64,000 nucleotides of DNA from Undibacterium sp. (GTDB lineage Bacteria > Pseudomonadota > Gammaproteobacteria > Burkholderiales > Burkholderiaceae_D), in contig JAUSNO010000030.1 in the NCBI GenBank assembly GCA_030645915.1, forward strand, positions 180,458 through 244,457. Direction: 5' to 3'. Of this stretch, positions 1-9,180 are shown in pieces. Both the position numbers and the translations under genes were made by a program. Position 1 is the first letter of the stretch, and every line of letters starts with the position of its first letter. A model generated the notes under the pieces. That model saw only the letters and a program-made list of their open reading frames with translations, did no database searches and was not told the DNA's origin.

Positions 1-17
1 CTCATATCAATGGTCAT
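1..17 (-). CDS. cheA: CheA histidine kinase, first codons only (partial)
   Basis: Reading leftward from base 17 gives ATG and the codons for M-T-I-D-M-S, which match the usual start of betaproteobacterial CheA. A GGAG Shine-Dalgarno sequence sits seven bases upstream of the ATG. The gene follows cheY on the same strand, where cheA is expected in flhDC-motAB-che clusters. Only five and a half codons are visible, so the call rests on context, ribosome site and the short N-terminus. CheA would phosphorylate the CheY encoded just upstream. Confidence 0.5.
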
Positions 18-66
18 TGTCGCACTCCGTCATTTACCTTCATTTACACATAATTACCGCTGATAA

Positions 67-432
67 CTAGCCAATTACTTTTTTTACTACTTCAGTTAAT
101 TTTTGTGGATCAAATGGTTTCACTAGCCAACCATTTGCGCCAGCCGCTCGGCCCTTTGCCTTCATATCATCACTAGACTCAGTAGTGAGCATCAAAATTG
201 GCACGCGTTGATATGAAGGTAATCCACGTAAAGATTTAATCAAAGTTAAACCATCCATACGAGGCATATTTTGATCCGTCAATACAAGATCAACCACTTG
301 ATTTCGTGCTTTCTCTAATCCATCCTGCCCATCAATTGCTTCGATTACCTGATAACCAGCAGCTTTTAAACTAAAGGCTACCATCTGTCTTAGTGAGCCC
401 GAATCGTCTACTGCTAAAATTGTCTTGGCCAT
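67..432 (-). CDS. cheY: CheY-type single-domain response regulator
   Basis: This is a 121-residue stand-alone receiver domain. The acidic pair D9/D10, the phosphoacceptor D53 (in LTDQNMPRMDG), the switch threonine T83 (in MLTTES) and K105 (in LVKPF) are all present. No output domain follows, so it should act by protein contact, as CheY does on the flagellar switch. GTG and ATG codons lie at 438 and 435, but only the ATG at 432 has a proper spacing (five bases) from the GGAG ribosome site. It lies between a CheZ-like gene and the start of cheA, on the same strand. Some betaproteobacteria have more than one CheY, so this may be an accessory copy. Confidence 0.88.
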   Translation of the reverse strand: MAKTILAVDDSGSLRQMVAFSLKAAGYQVIEAIDGQDGLEKARNQVVDLVLTDQNMPRMDGLTLIKSLRGLPSYQRVPILMLTTESSDDMKAKGRAAGANGWLVKPFDPQKLTEVVKKVIG

Positions 433-483
433 CATCACTCCATTATGCGAATTAAGGCAATATGCCTATGTTTTATTACAAAA

Positions 484-1041
484 TCAGAACAATTCAATAT
501 CACCACTGTCCAAATGTTTTTGATTCACTGCTTTTCGTAATAAACTTTTCAATTCAATACTCTGAGTTTCCAACCGGGATGTTACCTCTTTCAACAGATT
601 TGAGATTTCGTCAGTCCCGCCATCATGAGGGATTCCATTTCCTATTAACTCTAGAGTATTAAGAACTTCTCGCAGACCAGCGCTGCGTTGTACTGTCCGA
701 GAAATGAGCTGACTAGTTAAATCTTGAAATTGCAAGCCAGTCACCGCAGAATTAATATGCACTGCAATATCATCCTGAATTGTCTTGAGACGCTCTACAT
801 TTGCGGCAGGTGCAACACCAGAAGAAATAAGAAGGTCGATTTCCTCCTGTTGACTAGAAATTGCTGAATGAAGCGACAAAAAACTATTACCAAGTTTCTC
901 TATAGCCTCAGCAAGAAGAATAGTTGTTTGAACTAAATCCGTTTCGACTTCAAGCAAGTGCTCAGTTCCATGATCAGAGACCCCGGAAAGCAGTTGTTTG
1001 AATTGAGAACCCAACATTTTCTTTTTTAACATCTTAAGCAT
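484..1041 (-). CDS. cheZ: CheZ-like CheY-P phosphatase
   Basis: The 185-residue protein is predicted to be almost entirely helical. The CheZ signature FQDLTSQLI at residues 105-113 keeps the DxxxQ pair (D107, Q111) that corresponds to the D143/Q147 pair used by enteric CheZ to dephosphorylate CheY. It ends in an acidic, phenylalanine-terminated tail (SGDIELF), reminiscent of the C-terminal CheY-binding helix of CheZ. It is shorter than E. coli CheZ (214 residues) and lies between motB and cheY. The start is uncertain because M1 and M4 are both possible and neither has a clear ribosome site. The assignment rests on the motif and neighbours; overall similarity looks low. Confidence 0.7.
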   Translation of the reverse strand: MLKMLKKKMLGSQFKQLLSGVSDHGTEHLLEVETDLVQTTILLAEAIEKLGNSFLSLHSAISSQQEEIDLLISSGVAPAANVERLKTIQDDIAVHINSAVTGLQFQDLTSQLISRTVQRSAGLREVLNTLELIGNGIPHDGGTDEISNLLKEVTSRLETQSIELKSLLRKAVNQKHLDSGDIELF

Positions 1042-1081
1042 CCCAGTTTTCAGTTTGACTCAGTAACTCAAGACTAAATAA

Positions 1082-2011
1082 CTATTTTTTCGCCTCGTCT
1101 ATCTTCTCGGAGTTAACATCTCCAGAATTCGCAATCTCAATTGTTCCACCATCTTGAGACGCGGTTTGCTCAGCTTTCTTGTTCATAACAATAATACTAA
1201 TGCGTCGATTAATTGGATTGAATGGATCGCTTTTATCAAATAAAACGGATGATGAAAGTCCCACTACTCGCAATACTTTAGTTTCATCCATCCCCCCATA
1301 GATCAATTCTCTACGTGAGGCATTAGCTCGATCAGCTGATAGTTCCCAGTTACTGTAACCTTTTTCGCCACTCCCATAGGGAGATGCGTCTGTATGACCA
1401 GAGAGACTGATTCTATTGGGAACATCATTTAAAGCAAGTCCAATTTCGTGGAGAATTTCTCTTGTATAAGGCTGAAGATCAGCTTTTGCAGAAGCAAACA
1501 TCGGTCTATTTTTTTCATCTACCATCTGAATACGCAATCCCTCTGACGTGATGTCCAATAGAAGCTGCTTTTTATACTGTTTCAAAGTTGGATTCGACTC
1601 GATTGCAGCTTCAATTTTTGCCTTCAGCACTTTCAGTCTATCTGCATCACTTTTTGCCAATGCAGCTTCAGCAGCCTGAAGATTGTAGGTTTTTTTTGCA
1701 GCGACAATGTCACCTTTTTTTGTTTGCCCATCTCTCAGAGTTAAGTCTTTACCACCACCTTTGATAATACTTGAACTATCACCACTCCCATCACCACCGG
1801 ACATTGCAACTTTTAAAGGTGTTTTAAAATACTCAGCAATTCCCTGCAAATTTCCTTTCGCATCAGAACCAAGTAACCACATCAAAAGAAAAAAAGCCAT
1901 CATAGCTGTTACAAAGTCAGCATATGCAATCTTCCATGCTCCACCGTGATGTCCGGCAGCCACTTTTTTTACCCGCTTGACTATTATAGGTCTGAGTTCT
2001 TCGTTAGCCAT
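1082..2011 (-). CDS. motB: Flagellar motor protein MotB
   Basis: MotB is the stator subunit that anchors the motor to peptidoglycan and carries protons. The 309-residue protein has a basic N-terminus, one transmembrane helix at about residues 28-48 with the essential aspartate D32 (YADF), a linker, and an OmpA-like peptidoglycan-binding domain at about 165-275 (LSGHTDAS, then the NRRISI type of ending). A lysine-rich, aspartate-rich tail follows. It lies 22 bases downstream of motA on the same strand, the normal motAB arrangement. Length and motifs are ordinary for the family. Confidence 0.96.
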   Translation of the reverse strand: MANEELRPIIVKRVKKVAAGHHGGAWKIAYADFVTAMMAFFLLMWLLGSDAKGNLQGIAEYFKTPLKVAMSGGDGSGDSSSIIKGGGKDLTLRDGQTKKGDIVAAKKTYNLQAAEAALAKSDADRLKVLKAKIEAAIESNPTLKQYKKQLLLDITSEGLRIQMVDEKNRPMFASAKADLQPYTREILHEIGLALNDVPNRISLSGHTDASPYGSGEKGYSNWELSADRANASRRELIYGGMDETKVLRVVGLSSSVLFDKSDPFNPINRRISIIVMNKKAEQTASQDGGTIEIANSGDVNSEKIDEAKK

Positions 2012-2033
2012 ATCCGTATTTCATCAAATGTTT

Positions 2034-2894
2034 CTATTTGGATTTTGATTGTTTAATATGGTCTTCCAACTCAGTGAAAGTAGGTCGCTCCGTTGAATAA
2101 AGAACCTTCCGGCCAAACTCAACAGCAAGAGCTGGAGCATACCCATTTAAACTTGCAAGCAAAGTTACTTTAATACATTGAAATGTTTTTGATGACTCAT
2201 CTAACTGCTGCTCCATTAGACTCGATAAGGGACCAACAAAACCGTAGGCTAACAAAATACCTAAAAAAGTCCCTACTAGTGCATGGGCAATCAAAATACC
2301 CAATTCCGCAGGCGGGATTCCTACAGACTCCATCGTATGTACCACCCCCATTACCGCAGCAACTATACCAAATGCTGGTAATCCGTCGCCAAGCTTTGCA
2401 ATAAAATGAGCGGGTATCGCCCCCTCGTGATGATGTGTATCCAACTCATTATCCATAAGGTTTTCAATTTGAAATGCATCCATATTTCCTGAAACCATTA
2501 ACCTCAAGTAGTCACTAATAAACTCCATCATGTGATGGTCAGTAACAATTAAGGGATATTTACTAAATAATGGACTTTCCTCCGGCTTTTCAATATCCCC
2601 CTCTATGGACATCAATCCCTCTTTACGAACCTTGGTCAACACATCAAAAAGCATGGTCATTAGCTCCATATAAAGAGCTTTTGTATACTTTGAGCCTTTA
2701 AGCACGCTCGGCAAGGCCTTTAAAGATGCCTTAAGGGTTTTTGCACTATTACCGACCATGGATGCACCAACAGCAGCCCCTCCAATCATTAACAGTTCCA
2801 AAGGCTGAAACAAAACGGCAAGATGCCCGCCAGACATAACGAATCCGCCAAAAACAGATCCCATAACAACGATATAGCCAACGATGACTAACAC
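2034..2894 (-). CDS. motA: Flagellar motor protein MotA
   Basis: MotA is the stator channel subunit that pairs with MotB and pushes on FliG. Four membrane segments are visible: two near the N-terminus (VIVGYIVVMGSVFGG and LLMIGGAAVGASMVG) and two around residues 170-225 (GDGLPAFGIVAAVMGVV and the segment after PPAELG). The large cytoplasmic loop contains the ERPEESP-like charged stretch. The open frame begins at TTG 2900, but a GAGGAG ribosome site lies eight bases upstream of the GTG at 2894 and only two from the TTG, so GTG is chosen (286 residues). It follows the methyltransferase gene after about 140 AT-rich bases. Confidence 0.95.
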   Translation of the reverse strand: MLVIVGYIVVMGSVFGGFVMSGGHLAVLFQPLELLMIGGAAVGASMVGNSAKTLKASLKALPSVLKGSKYTKALYMELMTMLFDVLTKVRKEGLMSIEGDIEKPEESPLFSKYPLIVTDHHMMEFISDYLRLMVSGNMDAFQIENLMDNELDTHHHEGAIPAHFIAKLGDGLPAFGIVAAVMGVVHTMESVGIPPAELGILIAHALVGTFLGILLAYGFVGPLSSLMEQQLDESSKTFQCIKVTLLASLNGYAPALAVEFGRKVLYSTERPTFTELEDHIKQSKSK

Positions 2895-3032
2895 GGGCAA
2901 GACTCCTCAGGATGACCTAAACATTAGAAACGAAAAGCACTTAAAACAATCGAAAATTAAAGAATATCAACATCAGACTTCAAAATCGATTCAGTCTCAA
3001 ATATTGCTCGCAGAAACATATTTCAAATTCCA

Positions 3033-3833
3033 TTATATGCGCCATAAGTAAAGAATAGGATCGTTTACCTTCAAATTAAAGTACAAATCTGGCTTAACAT
3101 TTGGAATGATAAATTCATAACTAAGCAATATTGATCCAGCGCGCATTTCGCTCTTAGCTTTCATCCAAAGATCGGGCATGGCTGCGGGAGATAAATAAGC
3201 AAAGACTACGTCATACCCATTAAAGTTGATATTTCCATAATTTCCAAATGTAAATTGTACTTTATCCCTAAAAAATTTACATCTCAGAACACTAATTATC
3301 CAAGGAAGGGGAGCAATTTCAATTCCAAAAAAACAGCTATTTTTTTTAACTCTAGATAATTCTATTAATAGCCCACCGAGTCCACTACCAACATCAATAA
3401 AATTTATCGACTTCTCTGATGGCAATAAATCCAAAATAGTTGGCAACAAAGATGCCTTTGAAGGGTAGTAAGGAACTTGAGTACGAAAAGTCGACCAATA
3501 GACGAGCGCAAAGAAAATAAATGCACTTAGATAATAATAAGATGGAAGTTCAGAAAAAACGAAAAAAATAATCAGCAGTGGGAATAAGAATTGAATTGGC
3601 CACCACCACCAATCAGCATCAAATAAAAAAGAAAAAAAGGCTGCCATGGCAGCCTGAGTAAAAACGAAAATATATATTGGGAACGACCATAAAAAATCAA
3701 AACTTGCAAGAATAGACCACGACAAACAGAATAAAAACGACATAATCTGCAGAAATAACGCGAGCACCGCGGGTGGCATTATTGAATTAGCTAGACTTTC
3801 CTGATTGTTTTCAAAGTTACTCTTTAATTTCAT
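3033..3833 (-). CDS. Membrane-anchored class I SAM methyltransferase (FAM173/aKMT-like)
   Basis: The 266-residue protein has about four hydrophobic helices in its first 115 residues, then a class I methyltransferase domain. Motif I reads FIDVGSGLGG, an acidic ribose-binding position follows in FGIEI, and a later strand reads YDVVFAYLSP. The segment VPYYPSKASLLPTILDLLP just before motif I resembles the pre-motif of FAM173/ATPSc-KMT and archaeal aKMT protein lysine methyltransferases, so a protein substrate is plausible but not shown. It sits between flhC and motA on the same strand, 28 bases after flhC. A TTG lies at 3839; ATG 3833 is preferred although its ribosome site is weak. Substrate unknown. 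Confidence 0.75.
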   Translation of the reverse strand: MKLKSNFENNQESLANSIMPPAVLALFLQIMSFLFCLSWSILASFDFLWSFPIYIFVFTQAAMAAFFSFLFDADWWWWPIQFLFPLLIIFFVFSELPSYYYLSAFIFFALVYWSTFRTQVPYYPSKASLLPTILDLLPSEKSINFIDVGSGLGGLLIELSRVKKNSCFFGIEIAPLPWIISVLRCKFFRDKVQFTFGNYGNINFNGYDVVFAYLSPAAMPDLWMKAKSEMRAGSILLSYEFIIPNVKPDLYFNLKVNDPILYLWRI

Positions 3834-3861
3834 GTTCAAAAGTACGCCATTTTTTTACTTA

Positions 3862-4416
3862 TTATGCGACTAAAGCTAGCGACAACTCCATTTCCCTATG
3901 TTTTTTCGTCTTACCAGCACGTGATGGCACATGACATAAACCACATGCATAATGATCGTGTAAATCTAACCTATGAGCAACAAATTGCCCACCACATTTA
4001 TTGCATTTTGCAAAAGTTAACATTTTTCCGTCGAAAAATCTAACTAAAGTCCAGGCGCGAGTTAAAGAAAGTACAGGTTCTTCGTTTACAGAAACAGGAA
4101 CTTGCTCTAAGTAAAGTCTATACGCCTTTACAACTGTTTCTATACCTGTAACACCTGCATGTTTCTGTAAATATTTATGAATATTCATAAATAAAGAGGA
4201 GTGAATATTAGGCTGCCAAGTGATAAACCAGTCTGTTGAAAATGGCAACATTCCTTTTGGAGGGGAAACACCTTTAAGCTCTTTGTATATTTTAAGTAGA
4301 CGTTCACGAGAGAGAGACGTCTCAGATTCTAGAAGTTGTAATCGTGCACCTAAATTAACAAGATCGATTGCCAATTGAATTTCATGCGCTTCATTTACTA
4401 CGCTTTTAGTTGCCAT
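3862..4416 (-). CDS. flhC: Flagellar master regulator subunit FlhC
   Basis: FlhC forms the FlhD4C2 activator that switches on early flagellar genes; it carries DNA-binding and zinc-binding functions. The four zinc-ligand cysteines appear as CNKC and CGLC about 17 residues apart in the C-terminal third. The N-terminal half has the ARLQLLESETSLSRERL pattern of the family. The open frame starts at GTG 4425, but that codon overlaps an AGGTGG ribosome site positioned for ATG 4416, so ATG is chosen (184 residues). It lies 41 bases downstream of flhD. Confidence 0.95.
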   Translation of the reverse strand: MATKSVVNEAHEIQLAIDLVNLGARLQLLESETSLSRERLLKIYKELKGVSPPKGMLPFSTDWFITWQPNIHSSLFMNIHKYLQKHAGVTGIETVVKAYRLYLEQVPVSVNEEPVLSLTRAWTLVRFFDGKMLTFAKCNKCGGQFVAHRLDLHDHYACGLCHVPSRAGKTKKHREMELSLALVA

Positions 4417-4457
4417 GTTCGCCACCTATAAATGTCAAAATATTAAAAAGGTGGCGC

Positions 4458-4775
4458 TTAATTTATTTCTTCAACGGCTTGACCCGCCATCAAAATAGCA
4501 GCATGAGAATGAGCAAGAGCACGCTCTTTATTATAATTTGTGAGCATGCACAAGATAGAACTATCCTCAAAACGGAATCTTGCCAACATCATATTTGATC
4601 CAGCCAGTTTCAAAATTTGTGAATTGTTTAGACCTTCAATAAGGTCAGCAATTTCTTTGCCAATGCCAAGACGAAAAATTGCAGTTGCCTTATCGGCACG
4701 AATCATTTGCTGAGCAAGCATCAGGTAACTTAAGTTAGCATCACGAATTTCGGCCATCATATCGTTTGGTGTCAT
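4458..4775 (-). CDS. flhD: Flagellar master regulator subunit FlhD
   Basis: FlhD is the partner of FlhC in the flagellar master activator. The 105-residue product contains the conserved helical core (IRDANLSYLMLAQQMIRAD, then FRLGI). The open frame extends to 4808, but a GGAGGG ribosome site ends eight bases before ATG 4775, and starting there gives the usual FlhD length of about 105-119 residues. It is the first gene of the operon, and the unusually AT-rich region upstream is the likely seat of its promoter and regulatory sites. Confidence 0.94.
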   Translation of the reverse strand: MTPNDMMAEIRDANLSYLMLAQQMIRADKATAIFRLGIGKEIADLIEGLNNSQILKLAGSNMMLARFRFEDSSILCMLTNYNKERALAHSHAAILMAGQAVEEIN

Positions 4776-5341
4776 TATCCTACCCTCCATCCTGTTTAAC
4801 CTGGCCAAACTGCGTTGCCAGTGAGATACATTGTGGGACTATAGAAAATACCGATGTATAGGTGGAGTTCGGGATTTAACTTAAGAAAATAACGATATTA
4901 CCAATAGGAATTTATCCTACAAGCAAATAATTGACATCCGCAAAAAAATATTTTTACGGAATTTGATTTTTTTAAAATTTCACAAAAAAATAAAGCACTT
5001 AAAAATCATATACTTAACTACAAATAAAATTAAGAAAAAAATTCTATATTTTGTTATCGGCAGTAAAAACAAAAACTTTAGGCTTTGAGAAAAAAATATT
5101 TAAAAACATTTCCTACAAATCTATATCGTCAATTTATTGAGAAACTTTAACGAAATAATCAAAAATATTAAAAAATATTGAAAATGAACAACAAAATGAG
5201 TTTAAAACGGCAACAAAAAATCTAATCCTGATGTTCATATCAAGGAAAAAATATTTTGATTCGTTTAATGTTGAGGAAGTTTTTGGAAAAATTGAAGACA
5301 AGAATTTAAATTGCCGATATGAAAATTCAATTCAACAGAAC
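4776..5341. promoter_or_regulatory. AT-rich flhDC upstream region
   Basis: This 566-base gap separates dnaQ from flhD and is strikingly AT-rich, with many A and T tracts between about 4930 and 5340. It must hold the end of the dnaQ transcript and the flhDC promoter. I could not choose a convincing sigma-70 promoter by eye. An imperfect hairpin lies at 4937-4960 (TCCG/CGGA arms extended by A/T runs). A 57-codon open frame on the plus strand (5231-5404) lacks a ribosome site and runs antisense into dnaQ. Curved AT-rich DNA here would suit nucleoid-protein control, which is inference. Confidence 0.5.
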
Positions 5342-6070
5342 CTAATTTTCTACACTATTCAATCGCCAGATGGCGTTACCATTAGTTTCTTTATCAAGGC
5401 CTGATATCAATATATTATGAGCATTCACTTCTAAATTTGTTGCTGATAATAAAGAGATGTGATGCAACGTGACGTCAGACGTGACTACTTGCGCCATACT
5501 ACTAACCTGTTCATGTTCTTCTATTTCGATAGAAAAACTATTTTGTCCTCGAGACATGGCCAAAAAAACATCTGCTAATAACTCAGCATCGAGTAATGCA
5601 CCGTGCAATTTTCTATGAGAATTAGATACATCATAACGATCACAAAGAGCATCAAGTGAATTCCGCTTTCCTGGATGCAATTCTTTAGCCTGTATCAGGG
5701 TATCAGTAACGCCTGTTACATGCTCACCACACAAAGGAAAATTAAGACGAGAAAATTCCGCATTTAAAAAACCAATATCAAATGGTGCATTGTGAATCAC
5801 AAGCTCAGAGCCGCAAATATATTCAATAAATTCTTCAATAATCTCTGAAAATTTTGGTTTATCGGATAAAAATTCAGTTGTTAAACCGTGAACCGCCAAA
5901 GCTCCCTCTTCGGAATCTCGCTCAGGGTTGATATAACAATGAAAATTATTCCCTGTCAACTTTCGATTTATTAATTCTACACAACCAATTTCAATAATTC
6001 TATTGCCTAGCTTGGGATTGAGACCCGTCGTTTCTGTATCAAGAACTATTTGTCTTTTCATTGCATTCAT
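5342..6070 (-). CDS. dnaQ: DNA polymerase III epsilon subunit / DEDDh 3'-5' exonuclease
   Basis: The 242-residue length matches E. coli DnaQ, the proofreading subunit of the replicase. The three DEDDh motifs are intact: LDTETTG (D11, E13), HNAPFDIGFLN (D98) and HGALLDAELLADV (H156, D161). The C-terminal 60 residues, which in DnaQ contact the alpha subunit, diverge. ATGs at 6070 and 6061 are both possible and neither has a clear ribosome site. It is 18 bases downstream of tilS on the same strand. A DnaQ-like exonuclease with another role cannot be excluded, but length and spacing of motifs favour DnaQ. Confidence 0.9.
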   Translation of the reverse strand: MNAMKRQIVLDTETTGLNPKLGNRIIEIGCVELINRKLTGNNFHCYINPERDSEEGALAVHGLTTEFLSDKPKFSEIIEEFIEYICGSELVIHNAPFDIGFLNAEFSRLNFPLCGEHVTGVTDTLIQAKELHPGKRNSLDALCDRYDVSNSHRKLHGALLDAELLADVFLAMSRGQNSFSIEIEEHEQVSSMAQVVTSDVTLHHISLLSATNLEVNAHNILISGLDKETNGNAIWRLNSVEN

Positions 6071-6088
6071 ATCATATTGTCATGGATA

Positions 6089-7486
6089 TTAGATTTCGGC
6101 TTGCCATCTAATATTGATTAAATCGGTTCGTCCTTCTTGACAAAATGATGCCTCCGTACCGACTAACGATGCGTGCAATAGTTTTTCATCAGCACATAAA
6201 ATTGGGAGGCGCGACCGTTGCCAGAAAGGGATTTTCAATGTTTGAAAATGACTTTTAATATCGCGTGTAGGTCTATTTGCAGCCAATCTCAAGCGTTCAC
6301 CTCCCTGACGCGGGCGCAGGCTCAGTTTTTGCTTTTGCAACCATAAAGCATCAACCCCGAAACACGATCTTTCAAAATGTAAGCTTCCGTAAAATTGTGG
6401 AAAATGCATAACCGGGTCCCCATTCCATGCAAACTCAATTGGAATAATCATTTCAGCATCCTTTAGTTGCTGAAACTCGGCCATAATTTTATTTTTATAA
6501 CGATGAATTTGAATGCCATCATGATGAATCGTGATTCTGGCATCATCGCGCGCTTCAAAAAGCTGCTTTCTCATCTCTGACAATCTTGCGGTTGACGGCA
6601 TGCGTACTTGCAACGATGAAAGCCAAAATCGCAGCACATTATCAACTCGCTCATGACTCAAATTACGCATTTGAACTAGATCTAATCCATCATCGATTAA
6701 GAATTTTGCCAAATCTAATTGGGCAAGCTCATTTAGCAATTTTTTTGCCGACTGCATATGTTGGGCACTTCTTACAACGCGCTCTGCATAACTATGAGAT
6801 ATTCGGGATAACATCGGCATAACTTGAAGACGCAGTGCATTTCTTGCAAACTTAGAATCTAAGTTCGACTCATCCTCAACAAAAACCATTTTATTTTTTG
6901 TAGCATGATCAACTAAGGCTTGCTTGGACTGATTCAGTAAAGGTCTGGCCAACAATACATCACTATTTCCGAGTAATCCTGGTGCGTAATGAAACAAATC
7001 CATTCCCGACAGTCCTGCAACACCAGAACCTCTGAGTAGCTGCAATAAAACTGTCTCAGCTTGATCATCCTGGTGATGTCCGGTTAAAATCAAAGCCAAT
7101 TGTTTTTCAGCACAAAGTCCCCCTAAGGCGCGATAACGCTCATCCCGTGCAGCAGCTTCAACGCCAAGCTTTCCAACTTTATTGACGTCAACTTTAATGG
7201 CTGAAAAAGCAATTTTTTCTTCCTTGCAAAACGACTGGCAGTGCACTAGCCAATTGTCCGCATTCAAGCTCAGCCCATGATGAATATGAAAGGCAAAGAC
7301 GGGTAGACTTCTTTCGCGTGCGAAATCTATGGTAAGCATTAATAAGACAGTTGAATCCAAACCACCGCTGTAAGCAACGGCGATTCCATTTTGAATGTTT
7401 GCGTGAACCCGATCTGCAATAATCGCAGACAGCACATCCGAGAAATGCCTTTTCAGCACACTGTCTATTTGCCCCAAAGTAATCAC
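6089..7486 (-). CDS. tilS: tRNA(Ile)-lysidine synthase TilS
   Basis: TilS attaches lysine to C34 of the minor tRNA-Ile so that it reads AUA codons. The ATP-pyrophosphatase P-loop SGGLDS is at residues 40-45, the family motif [10 protein letters not shown] follows, and the middle and C-terminal substrate-binding domains complete the 465 residues, a usual length. The gene starts with GTG at 7486, overlapping the stop of accA in GTGA, so the two are translationally coupled. The order accA-tilS on one strand is common in Burkholderiales. Confidence 0.95.
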   Translation of the reverse strand: MITLGQIDSVLKRHFSDVLSAIIADRVHANIQNGIAVAYSGGLDSTVLLMLTIDFARERSLPVFAFHIHHGLSLNADNWLVHCQSFCKEEKIAFSAIKVDVNKVGKLGVEAAARDERYRALGGLCAEKQLALILTGHHQDDQAETVLLQLLRGSGVAGLSGMDLFHYAPGLLGNSDVLLARPLLNQSKQALVDHATKNKMVFVEDESNLDSKFARNALRLQVMPMLSRISHSYAERVVRSAQHMQSAKKLLNELAQLDLAKFLIDDGLDLVQMRNLSHERVDNVLRFWLSSLQVRMPSTARLSEMRKQLFEARDDARITIHHDGIQIHRYKNKIMAEFQQLKDAEMIIPIEFAWNGDPVMHFPQFYGSLHFERSCFGVDALWLQKQKLSLRPRQGGERLRLAANRPTRDIKSHFQTLKIPFWQRSRLPILCADEKLLHASLVGTEASFCQEGRTDLINIRWQAEI

Positions 7487-8457
7487 TCAGCTAATCGAGT
7501 TTCCTTGAATTTGCCATAGCTCATCAATTTTTCGTGTCGAGCAGCAAGAAGATCTTTGGTTTTCACTCCTTGAAATTGTCGTAACGTATCTGCCAAAGCC
7601 CGCTTAACAAGCGCGCACATTTGTTTCGGATCACGATGAGCGCCACCTAACGGCTCGTTAATGATTTTATCAATTAACCCCATTGCTTTTAATCTATTCG
7701 CCGTTAACCCCAGTGCTTCTGCAGCATCAGAAGCACGATCAGCAGTTTTCCACAAAATTGAAGCGCATCCCTCGGGAGAAATTACTGAATACGTCGCATA
7801 TTGCAGCATCAGTACGGAATCGCCGACCGCAAGTGCCAAAGCACCTCCTGACCCACCTTCGCCAATAATAGTAGCGATCAAAGGCACCTTGAGTTCAGCC
7901 ATTACATATAAATTATGCCCGATTGCTTCTGACTGACCGCGCTCTTCCGCATCGATTCCAGGCCAAGCCCCTGTGGTATCAATGAAAGTAAAGACGGGAA
8001 TTTCAAATTTCTCTGCCAACTTCATCAATCGCATCGCCTTCCGATAACCTTCTGGCTTTGGCATCCCAAAATTCCTCAGCGCACGCTCTTTTGTGTCTCT
8101 GCCTTTCTGATGACCAATTACCATGCAGGCTTGCCCATTAAAGCGAGCTAAACCTCCAACGATAGCTAAATCATCAGCAAAACTACGATCACCGTGCAGT
8201 TCATGAAAATCGGTAAAAATTTGATTAACATAATCTAAGGTATATGGTCGCTGAGGATGGCGTGAAATTTGCGAAACCTGCCAAGGAGTTAACTTTGCAT
8301 AAATGTCCTTAGTAAGCATTTGGCTTTTTTTGGATAGTCGATCAATTTCCTCAGAAATATCAACAGCAGAATCGTCCTGCACAAATCGCAACTCTTCAAT
8401 TTTTGTTTCTAGTTCCGAAATAGATTGTTCAAATCCAAGGAATGTCGTCTTACTCAT
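7483..8457 (-). CDS. accA: Acetyl-CoA carboxylase carboxyltransferase subunit alpha
   Basis: AccA with AccD transfers the carboxyl group from biotin to acetyl-CoA, the first step of fatty acid synthesis. The 324-residue protein has the helical N-terminal region and the crotonase-like core with [38 protein letters not shown] and the oxyanion-type [10 protein letters not shown] stretch. Length and order are standard. It lies 54 bases downstream of the glycosylase gene and overlaps tilS by four bases. Confidence 0.97.
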   Translation of the reverse strand: MSKTTFLGFEQSISELETKIEELRFVQDDSAVDISEEIDRLSKKSQMLTKDIYAKLTPWQVSQISRHPQRPYTLDYVNQIFTDFHELHGDRSFADDLAIVGGLARFNGQACMVIGHQKGRDTKERALRNFGMPKPEGYRKAMRLMKLAEKFEIPVFTFIDTTGAWPGIDAEERGQSEAIGHNLYVMAELKVPLIATIIGEGGSGGALALAVGDSVLMLQYATYSVISPEGCASILWKTADRASDAAEALGLTANRLKAMGLIDKIINEPLGGAHRDPKQMCALVKRALADTLRQFQGVKTKDLLAARHEKLMSYGKFKETRLAE

Positions 8458-8511
8458 CGTGCCCCCTTTAAATACAACACGAGTTAAAAAAATGGCGTAC
8501 TGAAATTTATA

Positions 8512-9180
8512 TTAAAGTGCAATTGGATCTAGGCTTCGCCATAAATACCAAGTTGCTACAGTACGCCAAGGATCCCAATTTGCAGCAACTTCTCTTAAAT
8601 CGCTGCGAGAAACGGGCTCTCCGGAAAAATAATTAATGCTAATACCTTTTAAAAGACCTGGGTCATCCAAAGGCAATATATTTGGTCGAAGCAAATTGAA
8701 TATCAAAAACATTTCTGCAGTCCAGCGCCCAATTCCTCGAATTTGTATTAACTCCGAAACAACGTCTTCATCGGACATCATTGCCCAATTATCAACATGC
8801 ACTCTTTTTTCTTTGAAATGTTCTGCAAGATCGAGAATATACTCGGTTTTTCGCTTTGAAAGTCCGCAAGAAGAGAGTTTTTCAGAACCTGCTTTAATCA
8901 CTTGCGCAGGAGTCGAACTCGGGCAAATCTCAAGAAATCGCTGCCATAGAAGATTAGCACTCCCGGCAGAAATTTGTTGCGCAATAATTGATCTGGTTAA
9001 AGTTGTAAATGAGTCGTCTCGACCAATCAAATATAAATCACCAAACTGAGGAATCAGTTTGCGCATGATCCTATCGCGTTTCATTAATTCATTTTTTGCA
9101 TTTTCCCAGTATGCGGGAACTTGCGGCATCTGCGCCAAATTTTTCAATGCACTATCCATTCTATATGACTGATCTGCCAT
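8512..9180 (-). CDS. DNA-3-methyladenine glycosylase, AlkA type (HhH-GPD)
   Basis: The 222-residue protein belongs to the helix-hairpin-helix GPD base-excision glycosylases that remove alkylated purines. The hairpin reads QIRGIGRWTAEMFLIF at about residues 146-161. It is followed by LPLDDPGLLKGI, where the second aspartate (D173) aligns with the catalytic D238 of E. coli AlkA. It lacks the N-terminal AlkA domain, so it is the compact bacterial form. The same neighbour of accA is seen in many Burkholderiales. Substrate range cannot be told from sequence. Confidence 0.88.
   Translation of the reverse strand: MADQSYRMDSALKNLAQMPQVPAYWENAKNELMKRDRIMRKLIPQFGDLYLIGRDDSFTTLTRSIIAQQISAGSANLLWQRFLEICPSSTPAQVIKAGSEKLSSCGLSKRKTEYILDLAEHFKEKRVHVDNWAMMSDEDVVSELIQIRGIGRWTAEMFLIFNLLRPNILPLDDPGLLKGISINYFSGEPVSRSDLREVAANWDPWRTVATWYLWRSLDPIAL

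Noticed and set aside
5231..5404. 57-codon plus-strand frame running into the dnaQ tail
   Set aside because: No ribosome site, lies in very AT-rich DNA, and overlaps dnaQ antisense by about 60 bases, so it is probably chance.
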